From positions 26,096,085 to 26,160,084 of the forward strand of contig NC_079899.1 in the NCBI RefSeq assembly GCF_024868665.1: 64,000 bases of DNA, given 5' to 3'. The notes under the pieces were generated by a model, which saw only the letters and a program-made list of their open reading frames with translations, was not told the origin of the DNA and searched no databases. The first letter of the stretch is position 1. Every line of letters begins with the position of its first letter. This DNA comes from Triplophysa rosa (lineage: Eukaryota; Chordata; Actinopteri; Cypriniformes; Nemacheilidae). A program made the translations under genes and the position numbers. This document shows, piece by piece, positions 1 through 12,894 of this stretch.

Positions 1-126
1 ATACCCTCATTGGAGGCTGAGCCCCCCTAATATTGAAAACCTAGAATCGCCCCTGGTCTAGGTGATACGTTTTCCATTGGGGGTTTTATTAGTGGTCCTT
101 AATACATTTATGATGAAAATAAAAAA

Positions 127-486
127 AATGTTTGTTAAACTTTTTGTTGGGTGTGGCAAAAATGGCAATATGGAAGACTCAGAAAAACAAGATATTGGGT
201 GAAGGTTCATTTGATGCAGAATGTGTTTTTAAGGCAATGGTGGCTGCCAGAATTAAAATTGAATATGAGTATTTAAAAATGGTAAATAACTTATTAATGT
301 TTTCAGAAATTTGGTGTGTGGGAGGCGTTTTGTGTGAAATATTTGAAAATGAAATGTTGGTTTTAAATACTTAAGATTAAGGTGTGTTTATATTTATATT
401 ATTATTAATATAATATTGTTACATGTCTGTTAATATGGTTAGTTAAGAACCAAAAGGACAATGTTTTAATAAAGTTGTGTTCAATC
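127..486 (+). mobile_element. 3' end of a non-LTR retrotransposon (LINE), copy 1
   Basis: An open frame at 132-374 encodes about 80 residues resembling the extreme C-terminus of fish L1/Tx1-type reverse transcriptase ORF2: a start like LNFLLGVAKMAIW, then a basic KNKI segment, a KAMVAARIKIEYEY segment and a final FSEIW...LCEI block. A short AT-rich 3' untranslated part with an AATAAA at about 469 follows, and then the sequence passes directly into a (CT)n tract. The 5' side is truncated; no upstream reverse transcriptase core is present. Copy 2 at 1501-1916 encodes a clearly related tail. The clade assignment is from memory of these C-termini. Confidence 0.6.
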
Positions 487-533
487 CTCCCTCTCTCTCT
501 CTCTCTCTCTCTCGCTCTCTCACTCTCTTTCTC
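487..533. repeat. (CT)n microsatellite abutting LINE copy 1
   Basis: An interrupted CT dinucleotide tract follows immediately after the 3' tail of LINE copy 1. The same arrangement is seen after copy 2, so the tract is more likely the insertion target or tail of the element than an unrelated microsatellite. Confidence 0.85.
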
Positions 534-1400
534 TTTGTGTGTGAGAGAGATCTTTTAAGATGGGTGTGAAGCCGCCCTCATGACGTCACAGCATCATGAG
601 CCCGAGATCGCCTGGCATCATTAGATTTCACTGACACGGGCAGACAGAGAGAGTGAGATATTTATCTTACAGAGAGCAACTTGAGTGTGTGCTTAACACT
701 TTCCTTCAAACAGGTCAAGGGTGTGCCTAATGTCCATACAGAACAAGTGTGTGTGTTAACTGTTTTAGGTTAAACTGCAGACTTAAGCTAAATAAATATT
801 TTAGACATCATCTTTACTGGGTGGTTATTTTAAAATTCGCATCAAATGTAAACATTATACAAACATAACCATTTGGCAACTTTGGTAAATGTAAATTATA
901 AACACATCATATTTTTTTGTGAACTGTCAGTCTTTGAGTTTCTTTCTCACACAAAGGTGTTGACATTTTTAAAGCCCCCCCCCCCCTCCCCCTTAATTGA
1001 ACAGTACAATGATCCAACATTAAACTGTATAAGGTATACAAACATAAATTCAAGTCCTGTATAAAAAATAAAAATATGAACACTTACATTTTATTTTAAT
1101 ATTTAAAAATCTTATTCTAGCTCTGGATTATGCTCAGGTTGCATAAATGTCATCATATGATAATTCCTCATATTCAGCTAAAGGCTCATTCTGCAATCTG
1201 TCTTTAACTCCAGCTGCCAGCCTAGATCACATCTTTCCAAGCCTTAGCAGGCTAAGAAAAACCTGCACCAACACTTTGTAAAGCGTTAATCGGGTGCATA
1301 TACACGGAACGCGAATGCAATTGCGAATCGGACATGTATTCAGGAAAGGCAATGACAGCAGCACAACCTACCACTCGCAAACCCCCCCCCCCCCCCCCCC

Positions 1401-1500
1401 NNNNNNNNNNNNNNNNNNNNNNNNNNNNNNNNNNNNNNNNNNNNNNNNNNNNNNNNNNNNNNNNNNNNNNNNNNNNNNNNNNNNNNNNNNNNNNNNNNNN
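1401..1500. other. assembly gap of exactly 100 N
   Basis: One hundred Ns follow a run of about 19 C bases. The round length suggests a scaffold gap of unknown true size. It cuts LINE copy 2 at its 5' side, so that element may be longer than it appears. Confidence 0.97.
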
Positions 1501-2136
<636 letters not shown>

Positions 2137-2159
2137 AATCACACATTCTAAACGTCATG

Positions 2160-3726
2160 TTTCACCGGCACCGGCGTGTCACATTTAGACCATAGATAAA
2201 AGTCGTAGGCTATATATTACCATTTAATAGTAAAAAAAAGAAACTAAAACTAATTTAGATAAACAAAATGCATCATGCATAAGCTGAAGTTAGTTAAAGG
2301 AAACCTTTAACTGAGAATATCTTTTGACATGACATGTTTAAGGTGGTCCAGTTAAACTTTTATTTGGTGTTCTGAGATGATCTGTGGTAAAACATCAGAT
2401 GACTTTTGTTTGTCGGCCAAATGGAAATGTTCCTCTTTCCTTCAGTTTTGGCTGTGATGTTTTTGTCCGGTGTATTATTGAGAGTGTGTTAGACCTTCGC
2501 ATCCTCATCTTGGAGTCAGCTGTACATCTTTATGAGGTTTTTATCTTGATTTGTGTTTAATGGCGTAAACGTGGCCGTGTGAAGGGGTTGATTTGTTTTG
2601 GGCTTGTGCCTGTGGAAATCTCAGTGGTACAAATTGAGATTCTCTTTATCCAGACCACACTGGCACCTAATGAAAGCGTTGAGCGGCCAAATCAAATATT
2701 TGCCAGCGTCCTGGTCCTGCTGGAGGGCCGGCGTGTAATTTGGCTATTAGCAGGTGGGTGAACGTTTTGATTTAATCAACGACTTAACATAGGATTGAAC
2801 AGAAAATCCCCCAGCGCTCACTTGAGTCTGTAAGCCACAGTCAAAACATTTCTCTCGTCTGGAGTTAAGCGCCGGACGGGACGGAGTTATTTAAGTTCAC
2901 GTCTCCAGTCGCTGGCGGTGCGGTGCGGTGGAGCCAGACATGGAGACTGCTGTGAATTCCCCCTCGGCTCACGAGAACGAGACCTGCGCTCGCCTCTCAA
3001 CGGCACTAATAGAAATCACAGTTCCAGAGCGCTCGCCATCATTAATATGTATTTTCAAGCCTGGAATTTCCAATGACTGCCAGCTAACTAAATAGAAAGA
3101 CTCCCGTTGGTTTGGGTGGCCTGAAACTGATCCGCTCGGGCTCCACAACTCCGAACGTCATGTCAGACTCTCTTGACTCTCAAGCTTTGACGCGCTCTCT
3201 TTCCAGACCGTAAAACAAATCAAGTCATAATAGCGTGAAGGGTTTTTTACGACACGCAGGCCGGGGGAGAGCTCAGATGGACTGTTATGTGAAGGTATGA
3301 AATTGATGTAGGAAACGTCTCATTACGGGTCCTGACCCTCATCTTAACACGTTCAGCTGCGAAGCCCAAACTGAAACCTCTTTGCTTGATACGAAGAGAA
3401 CTCGTAACACCACACGACTCTCTTCAAATGTACAGACACAGAGATGTGTCAATAACTCAGTCTCATCATCAGATTGTGTTTTTACACCCGTTTAGAATTT
3501 GACAATTCAAAATCATTTTTATTTCATCATGTTCAGTGAATTTACAGAAACGTTCTCATGTCATGATGATTTTTAAACACTGTTGAAGTTCACATCTATT
3601 CTGACCTCTTATTGAATGACTCCAGGTCATTTTTATTCAATAAAACATTTGTTTTCTAATCATGAATCTTTTATAGTAACAGATGATATTGAGAGTAATG
3701 TTAATATTCTGTCTCTTTTTACACAG
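2160..3726. other. supt3h intron sequence, no gene seen
   Basis: This stretch lies upstream of the first recognised supt3h exon. I looked for the preceding exon, which should encode an acidic segment ending near ERMER in other vertebrates, and did not find it. It is probably left of the window or in the gap. Nothing else identifiable is present. Confidence 0.5.
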
Positions 3727-6700
3727 AGAATTGAGAAAATGACGAGAAACATGGATTCCAGTCAGTACAGTGATTTCTGTGAGAGTCGACAGCTCAGTTT
3801 TTGTGAGTATTCATTCATTCATTCGTTCATTCATTCATTCATTCGTTCACTCACTTGCTCATTTGTTTCAGGGCTGTGAAGGCTTAATTCATTAGATTCC
3901 CAGGATTCGTTCAGGAATGCAGTGAATTAATCTTTATGAATGCATGAGCCGTGCACTGATTAATTGATTCACTCAAGAGAGGTTTTCATTTAGAAACGAA
4001 ACCACGCTGTGTGTTCCTCAGAGACGTGCAACACTTCTCAACGCAATGCTTTATATTTTTGTTGAAAAATTAGGAAAACAGACAATGTTGTCTATAAAAT
4101 ATATATCTTAAAATTAATTTCTTATTTAGTTGTGTGATTGCATAACTAAATAAATATGGGACATTCAGGGTAATTTTTATGAAATGTGAGATGACATATT
4201 TATGTCTGGGGGCGGGGTGGGGCTGGGCCGTTAAATGCCTTAAAATTTTTAATCGTGTTAATTTTCCATAACACGTTAATTATAATTAACGCGTTAAATG
4301 CACAGCCCTAATTTATTTATTAATTTACTCCCGCACTCGACCATTCATCATTCTGCACTTCACTGCATATAAATCATTTATATTGATCATGTCAGATAAT
4401 AGGTGCATTGCATTGTGGGATACAGTTCTCTGGTTATACTGCACTTTCTAGCAAGTGTTTACACGTCCTTAAAACAAACACACTGTTCAGTAAACAAAAC
4501 ATATTGTATATTTTTGTTCTTTAAAAACTTGTGGTTTTGTGTCATTCTGAACATACATGTAGTGTGTGTGTATGTGTGTTACAACTCTGTTCTTCACACA
4601 CTTCATGCACGGTGTATCCAGACCCATTGAGAGAGAGAGAGTTGCGTCAACTCCGTCAACTCCAATGGAACCTTTTTTTCACAGCAATGGCAGTTCATGG
4701 AGGCTTTCAATAGTTCCCGGAAGTTGCTAGTAACGCATGGATCTGCGGCTAAACAGACCAACTGATGTCAACTTTTAACCCGTTTAAAGGGGTTAAATTA
4801 TTTTAAAGAAATAAAGAATTTCAAAGATAAAACATAACTTCCTGGATTTATCTGAAGGCTCCACGTGACGCTCGAACAATTTTAACTTCCGTTGTTGTGA
4901 CTCTCTCTCTCAGCGGCTCTGGGTGTATCTAAACATCCTCACTGTTTCCATGACAACCCTTCAAGAGTTTGAACTCATCATTTCATAACTCGGCTCATTT
5001 TGTAACTTTAGCAAAGAAAGCCTCAAAGTTCCGCGAGTGGCTGGACTGCAGTAGTTTGGATATCAAACCCAACGCCATGTCTATGGAGATTCTCTCATAT
5101 CTGGCCTATGAAACTGTGGCTCAGGTGAGCTCTTATTATGAGACAAACATTTCTCACATAAACCAAACTCACGTGTCATTTACACAACATCGTTCTCCTG
5201 CGTTTGTGTTTGCAGTGCAGTATGTAGAGAGAAAGATGACAATAATCCAAGCAAACACACTAGATAACACTTTGAGTGTTCCTGATGGAGAAACACTTTC
5301 ATCTTGTGTTTTTATTCTTTTTTAGGTTGTTGATCTTGCTCTGTTAGTCAAACAAGACATGACTCCTAAAACAGGAGATCCTTTCCAGCGCGTCATATCT
5401 GCCACCTTCATCCAGTACAGCAACTCTTCATCTGAGGTACATCAAAAATAATAAACACGCTCTTGTTTGGTGAGAAGTTTGTGCAGACTGTGTTTGAACA
5501 TCAGGATCTGTGGATCCGTCCGACCCGAGGTCATTTTCAGGGATGCACCCGATACTGAGCTCATGTACTCGTACTCGTACAAATGCAACCATACCAAAGA
5601 CCGATACTTCATGTGACATAACTGACTGAAATTTTTAGTTTGTAAAAAGCACTTAAAATGATTGACTTTTTTCAGATGGAGTTGTTTGTAATTAGGAAGC
5701 TATTCTATTTCTATTAGTCTCACTGTGTTGTGAAGAGGTACAGGCATCTGTTTCGGTGAGTACCAGAAAAAAACATCGGTACTCGTACTAGGTCTTTAAG
5801 AAAGGGTATCGGTGCATACCTAGACATTCTTATTGACTAAAATTACAATTTTGAAAACGTTTCTGTTCATTGAAATCAAATCAAATATTGACCTCAAAAT
5901 TATTGGAAAAAAATTAAACTAAATGATAAATTGAAATGTTGCCTCAAAAATAAATTATAATAATAAACAAAACTAAAATAAAAATGATTTAATCTCATGC
6001 TGTATATTAACTTAAAAAATAAACATATAAATGATAAAATGACAAAAGCATACATCAAAATTGCTAAAACTTTAACTAAAATTAACATAAAAAATGAAAA
6101 TCTAAAAATAAAAGCTAATTTAAAACCATAATAACTATGGACCTGAACTATAACTCTTTGTTTCACATCTCCAACAGTGTAGACATCATCTGACACATTG
6201 TATTTTCTGTTCAGGGTCCGATAGCATTCTAGTTTACTTTGGTTTTTACTTTCCTCTTCCCAGTGATCTCAATATGACTTTTGACTTTCTCTGATCATTT
6301 GGTTTATTCTGATTCGGTTCTGTTCGGTTGTGCCGGTGTGAAGGTTCAGAGGCAGCTGGCAGAAGGGACTGGCTTTAGGTCTCAGCTCTTGGGTTTTAAG
6401 TGCTTCATGTTGAAGTGTGTGAGGAGGACTTGAGTTAAGGTGTGTCCAGAATTTGAGAGAATGTTTTTGGATGTGTATTATTAGGGGGTATCTGCCTAAT
6501 TCAGTCCTGCATGCATTATTTGGTGTTCTTCTCTGAACTCTTCAGATGTTTTTACAGAATTCAGCATGCAGGGATTCTATGGGGTGTTTATCCCATTTGG
6601 AGTAATCTGTCAGACACTGTGGAGCCCAAACCTCGCAGCCATATAGAGCTATAGGCATAATCACACTATCAAAGATTTGACACCAGACTGGAACTGAATA

Positions 6701-9700
6701 TTTGTTTGGGTGAATCTGCCTTTGATGGCGTAAAGCTCACGTCTAGCTTTCTCTTTCAGTGCATTCACTGCCAGACCAAAACCACCTGACGCGCTGATGT
6801 TTAGGCCGAGATAATGGTAGTGTAAAGTGTGTTCTATTGTAGTGTTTCCCAGAGTGAATGTGTATCTGTTATCCTGTCATCTGGCTTTTTTCTGTAAAAT
6901 CATCATTGTAGTTTAGTTCAGATTGACTGTCAGGGCCCAGTTTTGTCGGAGTTGTTTAGCGTGAGACCGGCTGTTGCAGATTGTTCCAGTAATACGGCTA
7001 ACTCATTGATATAGAAGTTAAACAGAGTTGGACTCAAGTTGCATCCCTGTCTTACTCCGCCCCCTGAGAGAAAATTCTGTTCTTTTATCGCCAATTTTAA
7101 CTCCACATTTGTTTTCTGTGGACATAGATTGAATGATGTCATGAGCTTTTCCACCTATGCCTGATTGTAGAATTGTATAATATAGGCCGTCATGCCATAT
7201 TGAATCAAATGCTTTTTTTAAATCAACAATACATGCATATATTTTTCCTTTGTTTTTATGATGGACGTGCTCATTGACTAATGCCTGTAGTGTGTAGATG
7301 TGGTTGGTGGTGCGGTGGTTTGGTAGAAATCCGATCAGACTTTTACTGAAGACATTGTGTTTGGTAAGGATTGTGTCTCTCTCTCTCTGTCTCTTTCTGG
7401 CTCTGTCTGTCTCTCTCTCTCCGGGCCAAGGTCACTGTGGGTCTGGACACACACTCATGTTATTTTTGTTGGTGTTGTTGATCTCATGTGGTGTGCTTTG
7501 ACTGATAGGACACAGACTGTAGGTCTTCAGACTGCAGGTGATGTTTGTCAGGATCTCTTTGTTTTGTAGACGTGACCTTACATTTACCAACACTGTGATG
7601 CTTTCGGTTCAGTTGATTTTATTTTTATTACCCATGCAGTGGAAAATGATCTCTGGCTTCACCGTACAATACAACACAAGAACAAACAATATAAACATAT
7701 ACACATAAAAAACAAAAACAAACAGATTTACCATACAGTATTCATTTATAAAATGATTCATGGTCAGCTGATTCATTCCCAGTCTATTTTACACCACGAA
7801 CCAGTTTGCATGATCACCAAAGCGGGGTGGGATTGGTGGATAAAGCGCTGAAACCCCTCCTTTGCTATAGGTGTAAGTTTAAAAGGAAAGTAAAGATAAA
7901 AGAACCATCCATTAGGAAAATAAGGTCAAAGTTTTACTATTCACTCTTAAAAATAAAGGTGCTTCACAGCGATGCCATAGAAGAGCCATTTTTGGTTCCA
8001 CAAAGAGTAATTCAGTCAAAGGTTCTTTAAAGAACCACCTCTTTCTTACCTTTTTATCAGTGTGTGCGTTGTGTTATTAACACAGATGTGATGTCACATC
8101 AGTCCCTGATGTCATTCTCTCTTCCAAATCTGTGACTAATTCATGGAACAACATGTTTAAAGCAGTGAACAAAACTCCACATCACTGATGGACTCAGATC
8201 TTTAACACTAAACACTCTCTCTTCAGGCTGCAACCGGCAGAAAGGAGGCGGAGTCTCCAGAGAACACGCCCCCCTCCACCCCCGGTGTCCCTCTGACCGC
8301 CGGACATCAGAATAAAATCCACTGCACAGCGGCGCAGGGCAACGGCGGCCTCACGCAGGACCCCGCCAGTAAAACCAAACAGAGGAAGAGGAAGAAGGTC
8401 AACTATTGAGTGTAGAAGAGTTAGAGTCCCGTAGACTTACTATAAGAGCTTTAACCACAAACACGATGCTCTTTACACCTCCATTACGTATACTGTACCT
8501 GTAGATCTGACGTTAATCCACATGATTCCTTTACGTTGCAATTTCAGCTTTAATGCAGTCCAGAAACAAGAATGTTATGAGTAAATAAACAACATAATCC
8601 CAGATAAATACTGTAATCCATAAATGTAAATAAATAAAGTAATCACGATTGAGGTTCAGTGTTTATACGGAGGGTTATTGAGCGTTTTGAGATATAATAT
8701 CATCATCTCGGTCTTATGTTTTCACAGTTGAGATCTTTGTGTAAATAAAGAATGTAATGAAATAAAACAAGAACCCGTGTGAGAGAGCAGTAAAAAAAAT
8801 CATTTTTATTTATTGTTTTTTTATAGAGATACACAGAGTCACATCGTTGTGTTTCTTATAGAATACAATACAATACCGTGGAAATATACATTAAATGCAC
8901 ATAGAATATATTAAAAAAATTCAAAAATAAAAAGTTGGTGAAAGACAAACAGAGTCAAAATTATTATCCTTAATTATTACATTATTATACAAATCCAAGT
9001 TTGCTCTCAGGTGTGTGTGTGTCTCGGGCTCATTTTGATTGTGATTTTTATTAGGACACTTGTGATGCGAGTAATAATGCGATGTGTATTGTTTTTTCTG
9101 TGGTGTGTGTTGCAGAGCTCACCGGCGTACGGCTCAGAGTCTCCGAGTAACGCCATCCAACCGGCCCACATCAGAGAAGCCATCAGGCGCTACAGCCACA
9201 AGATCGCCCCGCTCTCTCTCTTCTCAGTACGTCTATTTATAATCCCAGCAGCACGCAGTCATTTTAATTCCCTGAACCGTTGGAATTGTTTGGAGCAATT
9301 AGTGGTTTGTGTAATTTTCCTCATAAAAGTCACAGAATTCTGCTGGAGAATGAAATAAGGCCAGATTCTCTTCTTTGTGGAAATACAAAGGAGGTTTAAT
9401 TTGGTTTTGTTTTCCATAAGTTCTGTTTACAGCCGCTCTTACGCATGCGAGCGCAGCGACTTATCATTTTCCGTGTGGGTGTTTTAAGTGTTTTAAACTG
9501 GAGAAAGGACTTCTCGCAGCCAATCTGGAGGCTTTTGCTCTTGTGGTCAATGTGTAATTCACAGGTAATGAGCAATTTACCAAAGACGGCTACTTGATGG
9601 TTCCCGAGCCAGCGACCGCCGCGCCTCCTGCCAATATCACACTGAGCTTCTTTATTCGATCAGATCAATCCTGTTCGGTTGACTGCGCTACTTCTGCTTT

Positions 9701-10921
9701 CAGTCATCAGCAGATGTTCAACAATCCCAAATACACAAAACTCATTAAGATGATTTGTGCTTATACAGAACTTGTAATATTTCAAGGTTCAGCTTTATCG
9801 GCACATCAGAAATATTATAAATAAGTGCAGGTGTATCTAAAAGAAATAATCATCTTTATTTCTAAATTTGAAAAAAAATTCACGTATACAAATTTAATCA
9901 TTTTTATACATATAAAGGTGATTATTCCTTCAAGGTGTGGTTTAAAGCGGTACTTCAGCCATGAATCAAAATTTCCCTATTTGTTTTCCGGTAAATGACG
10001 CAGGTGCGTCGTAAGTTCCTGTGACGTTTTCAGTTTTCAGCCAATAGAAACACTGCCCCCTGTGGGCGGGATCTTTCGTCAGCATCATTTAGCGGAAAAA
10101 CAAGCCTCTCGTTCGCCTGCAGCGGATGTTAGACATTATCGTTAATAGCGCTGTCAATACGGATATTTCTCTTAAACAAACGCATGGATTGGCTTCAGAA
10201 GACCTTTGTTAATACCACGGAGCCGTGTCCAGCAGTTCTTTGATGTATGGATGCACTTTTTGGAGCTTCAAAAAATCACCCCCCATTCACTCCCATTCTA
10301 CCGCTTGGAAGAAAAACGATACGTGGGATTATAACTCAGACTGCATTATTCTTCAAGAAGAAAACCATATTCAGTTAAGGTGCCTTGAGGGGGAGGAAAA
10401 CATGGGGACATTTTGATTCATGGCTGAAGTACCGCTTTAAGTAGATTTGTTGGACATGAAGAATTCATTTTAGTACAAAAGGTTTTGATGAATCATGAAA
10501 ACATTTGTATCTGACACATGAGATTCATTGTGTGATGTTAATGAAGAGACATTCACATGACCGATGATCAGTTTATTTCTGTGATTTCTGTGATGTTAAC
10601 ATGACGCTGGCGTGTGTTGTGTAATATGTTGAAGCAGGTGATATATGGTTTTGATGGAGAGATTTTTGAGTTAATGAGCCAGAGACAGACGAGTCGATGT
10701 TTAAACCTCAGGATGAATTTTTACTCTGGTCTTTCTGAAGTGTGTTGTTGTTCAGACGTTCAGATGTGAGAGTCATGCTCATTAGCGTGTTCAGATACGT
10801 GTTGGCATGTTAGGTGGTACGCTTGAGTTTTAAATGCATGTGTAATTGTGATGATGACTCCTCCAGACTGAAGACTGATCTAGAATCATTTCTTTGTGTG
10901 TGTGTGTGTGTGTGTGTGCGC

Positions 10922-11002
<81 letters not shown>

Positions 11003-12843
11003 TGTGCGTGTGTGTGTGTGTGTTATGTAATTTAAATGTCTGCCCCAGTGACTGCTGCTTTCGGCTTTATCGGCCTCAGATTACCAAAATCAAGTCCTTG
11101 TGAGATTATTAACTCTGAAATGAAATTAGAAGAGAAACACAAGAGCCAGAAGACTGAATTACAGCAGGCCAACAAGTCAGCGAACTCGAGGCTTTCATTT
11201 CATTTCACTGTAACAACATCTCACATCACACTGGTCTTCAGCTTTTACTGCCAGTTTTATAGATTCTTGGCAGAAACCTTCATCTCTTGTGCTGCTTTTG
11301 ACCTCAGTATGCTTGTGTTATATTCAGTATATATCGACTGTAAGCCATTATCATGATGCTCACTGTGATTTATTATCAGTGTGCAAAAATCTGAATGTCA
11401 GATTAAAATATTACTGTTGTATAGAACGGTAAAAATATGAAGATATTACATCAGAATACATCCTGTTGCATCGTTTATACAGTGAAACGAATCATAAGAC
11501 ACAAGAAACATGAATGAACTGAAGATTTCGCCTGCAAACTGATGATGTCATGTGGGTGGTTGCTAAGATACTCTGAGTTGTGTAATGTGTCGCTGTGCAG
11601 TTGCTAGGGTATAGTAGGTGGTTGCTATGCTGCTCTGGGTTGTGTAATGTGTCGCTGTGCAGTTGCTAGGGTATGGTAGGTGGTTGCTATGCTGCTCTGG
11701 GTTGTGTAATGTGTCGCTGTGCAGTTGCTAGGGTATGGTAGGCGGTTGCTAAGCTACTCTGAGTTGTGTAGTGTGTCACTGTGCAGTTGCTAGGGTATGG
11801 TAGGTGGTTGCTATGCTGCTCTGGGTTGTGTAATGTGTCGCTGTGCAGTTGCTAGGGTATGGTAGGCGGTTGCTAAGCTACTCTGAGTTGTGTAGTGTGT
11901 CACTGTGCAGTTGCTAGGGTATGGTAGGTGGTTGCTATGCTGCTCTGGGTTGTGTAATGTGTCGCTGTGCAGTTGCTAGGGTATGGTAGGCGGTTGCTAA
12001 GCTACTCTGAGTTGTGTAGTGTGTCACTGTGCAGTTGCTAGGGTATGGTAGGTGGTTGCTATGCTGCTCTGGGTTGTGTAATGTGTCGCTGTGCAGTTGC
12101 TAGGGTATGGTAGGCGGTTGCTAAGCTACTCTGAGTTGTGTAGTGTGTCACTGTGCAGTTGCTAGGGTATGGTAGGTGGTTGCTATGCTGCTCTGGGTTG
12201 TGTAATGTGTCGCTGTGCAGTTGCTAGGGTATGGTAGGCGGTTGCTAAGCTACTCTGAGTTGTGTAGTGTGTCACTGTGCAGTTGCTAGGGTATGGTAGG
12301 TGGTTGCTAAGGCTGCTGCTGAGCTGTTGTATTGTGTTCACTGTGCAGGTTGCTAGGGTAGGTAGGGTTTTGTGTGCTGTGCCTGCTCTGGGGTTGTGTA
12401 AATGTGTCGCTGTGCAGGTTGCTAGGTGTTTATGGTAGGAGGTTGCTAAGCTACTCTGAGTTGTGTAGTGTGTCACTGTGCAGTTGCTAGGGTATGGTAG
12501 GTGGTTGCTATGCTGCTCTGGGTTGTGTAATGTGTCGCTGTGCAGTTGCTAGGGTATGGTAGGCGGTTGCTAAGCTACTCTGAGTTGTGTAGTGTGTCAC
12601 TGTGCAGTTGATAGGGTATAGTAGGTGGTTGCTATGCTGCTCTGAGTTGTGTAGTGTGTCACTGTGCAGTTGCTAGGGTATAGTAGGTGGTTGCTATGCT
12701 GCTCTGGGTTGTGTAATGTGTCGCTGTGCAGTTGCTAGGGTATGGTAGGAGGTTGATAAGTGTAATAATTTGGGGGTTGTGTCCAGGAGAACATAAACGT
12801 TGATGGTCATGTTTGCCGGATGTGTTTAAATTTCATTGGTCTT

Positions 12844-12894
<51 letters not shown>

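Noticed and set aside
11553..12760. Regular spaced repeats that could suggest a CRISPR-like array
   Set aside because: Units are directly adjacent with no unique spacers, the genome is a vertebrate, and the pattern is a minisatellite.
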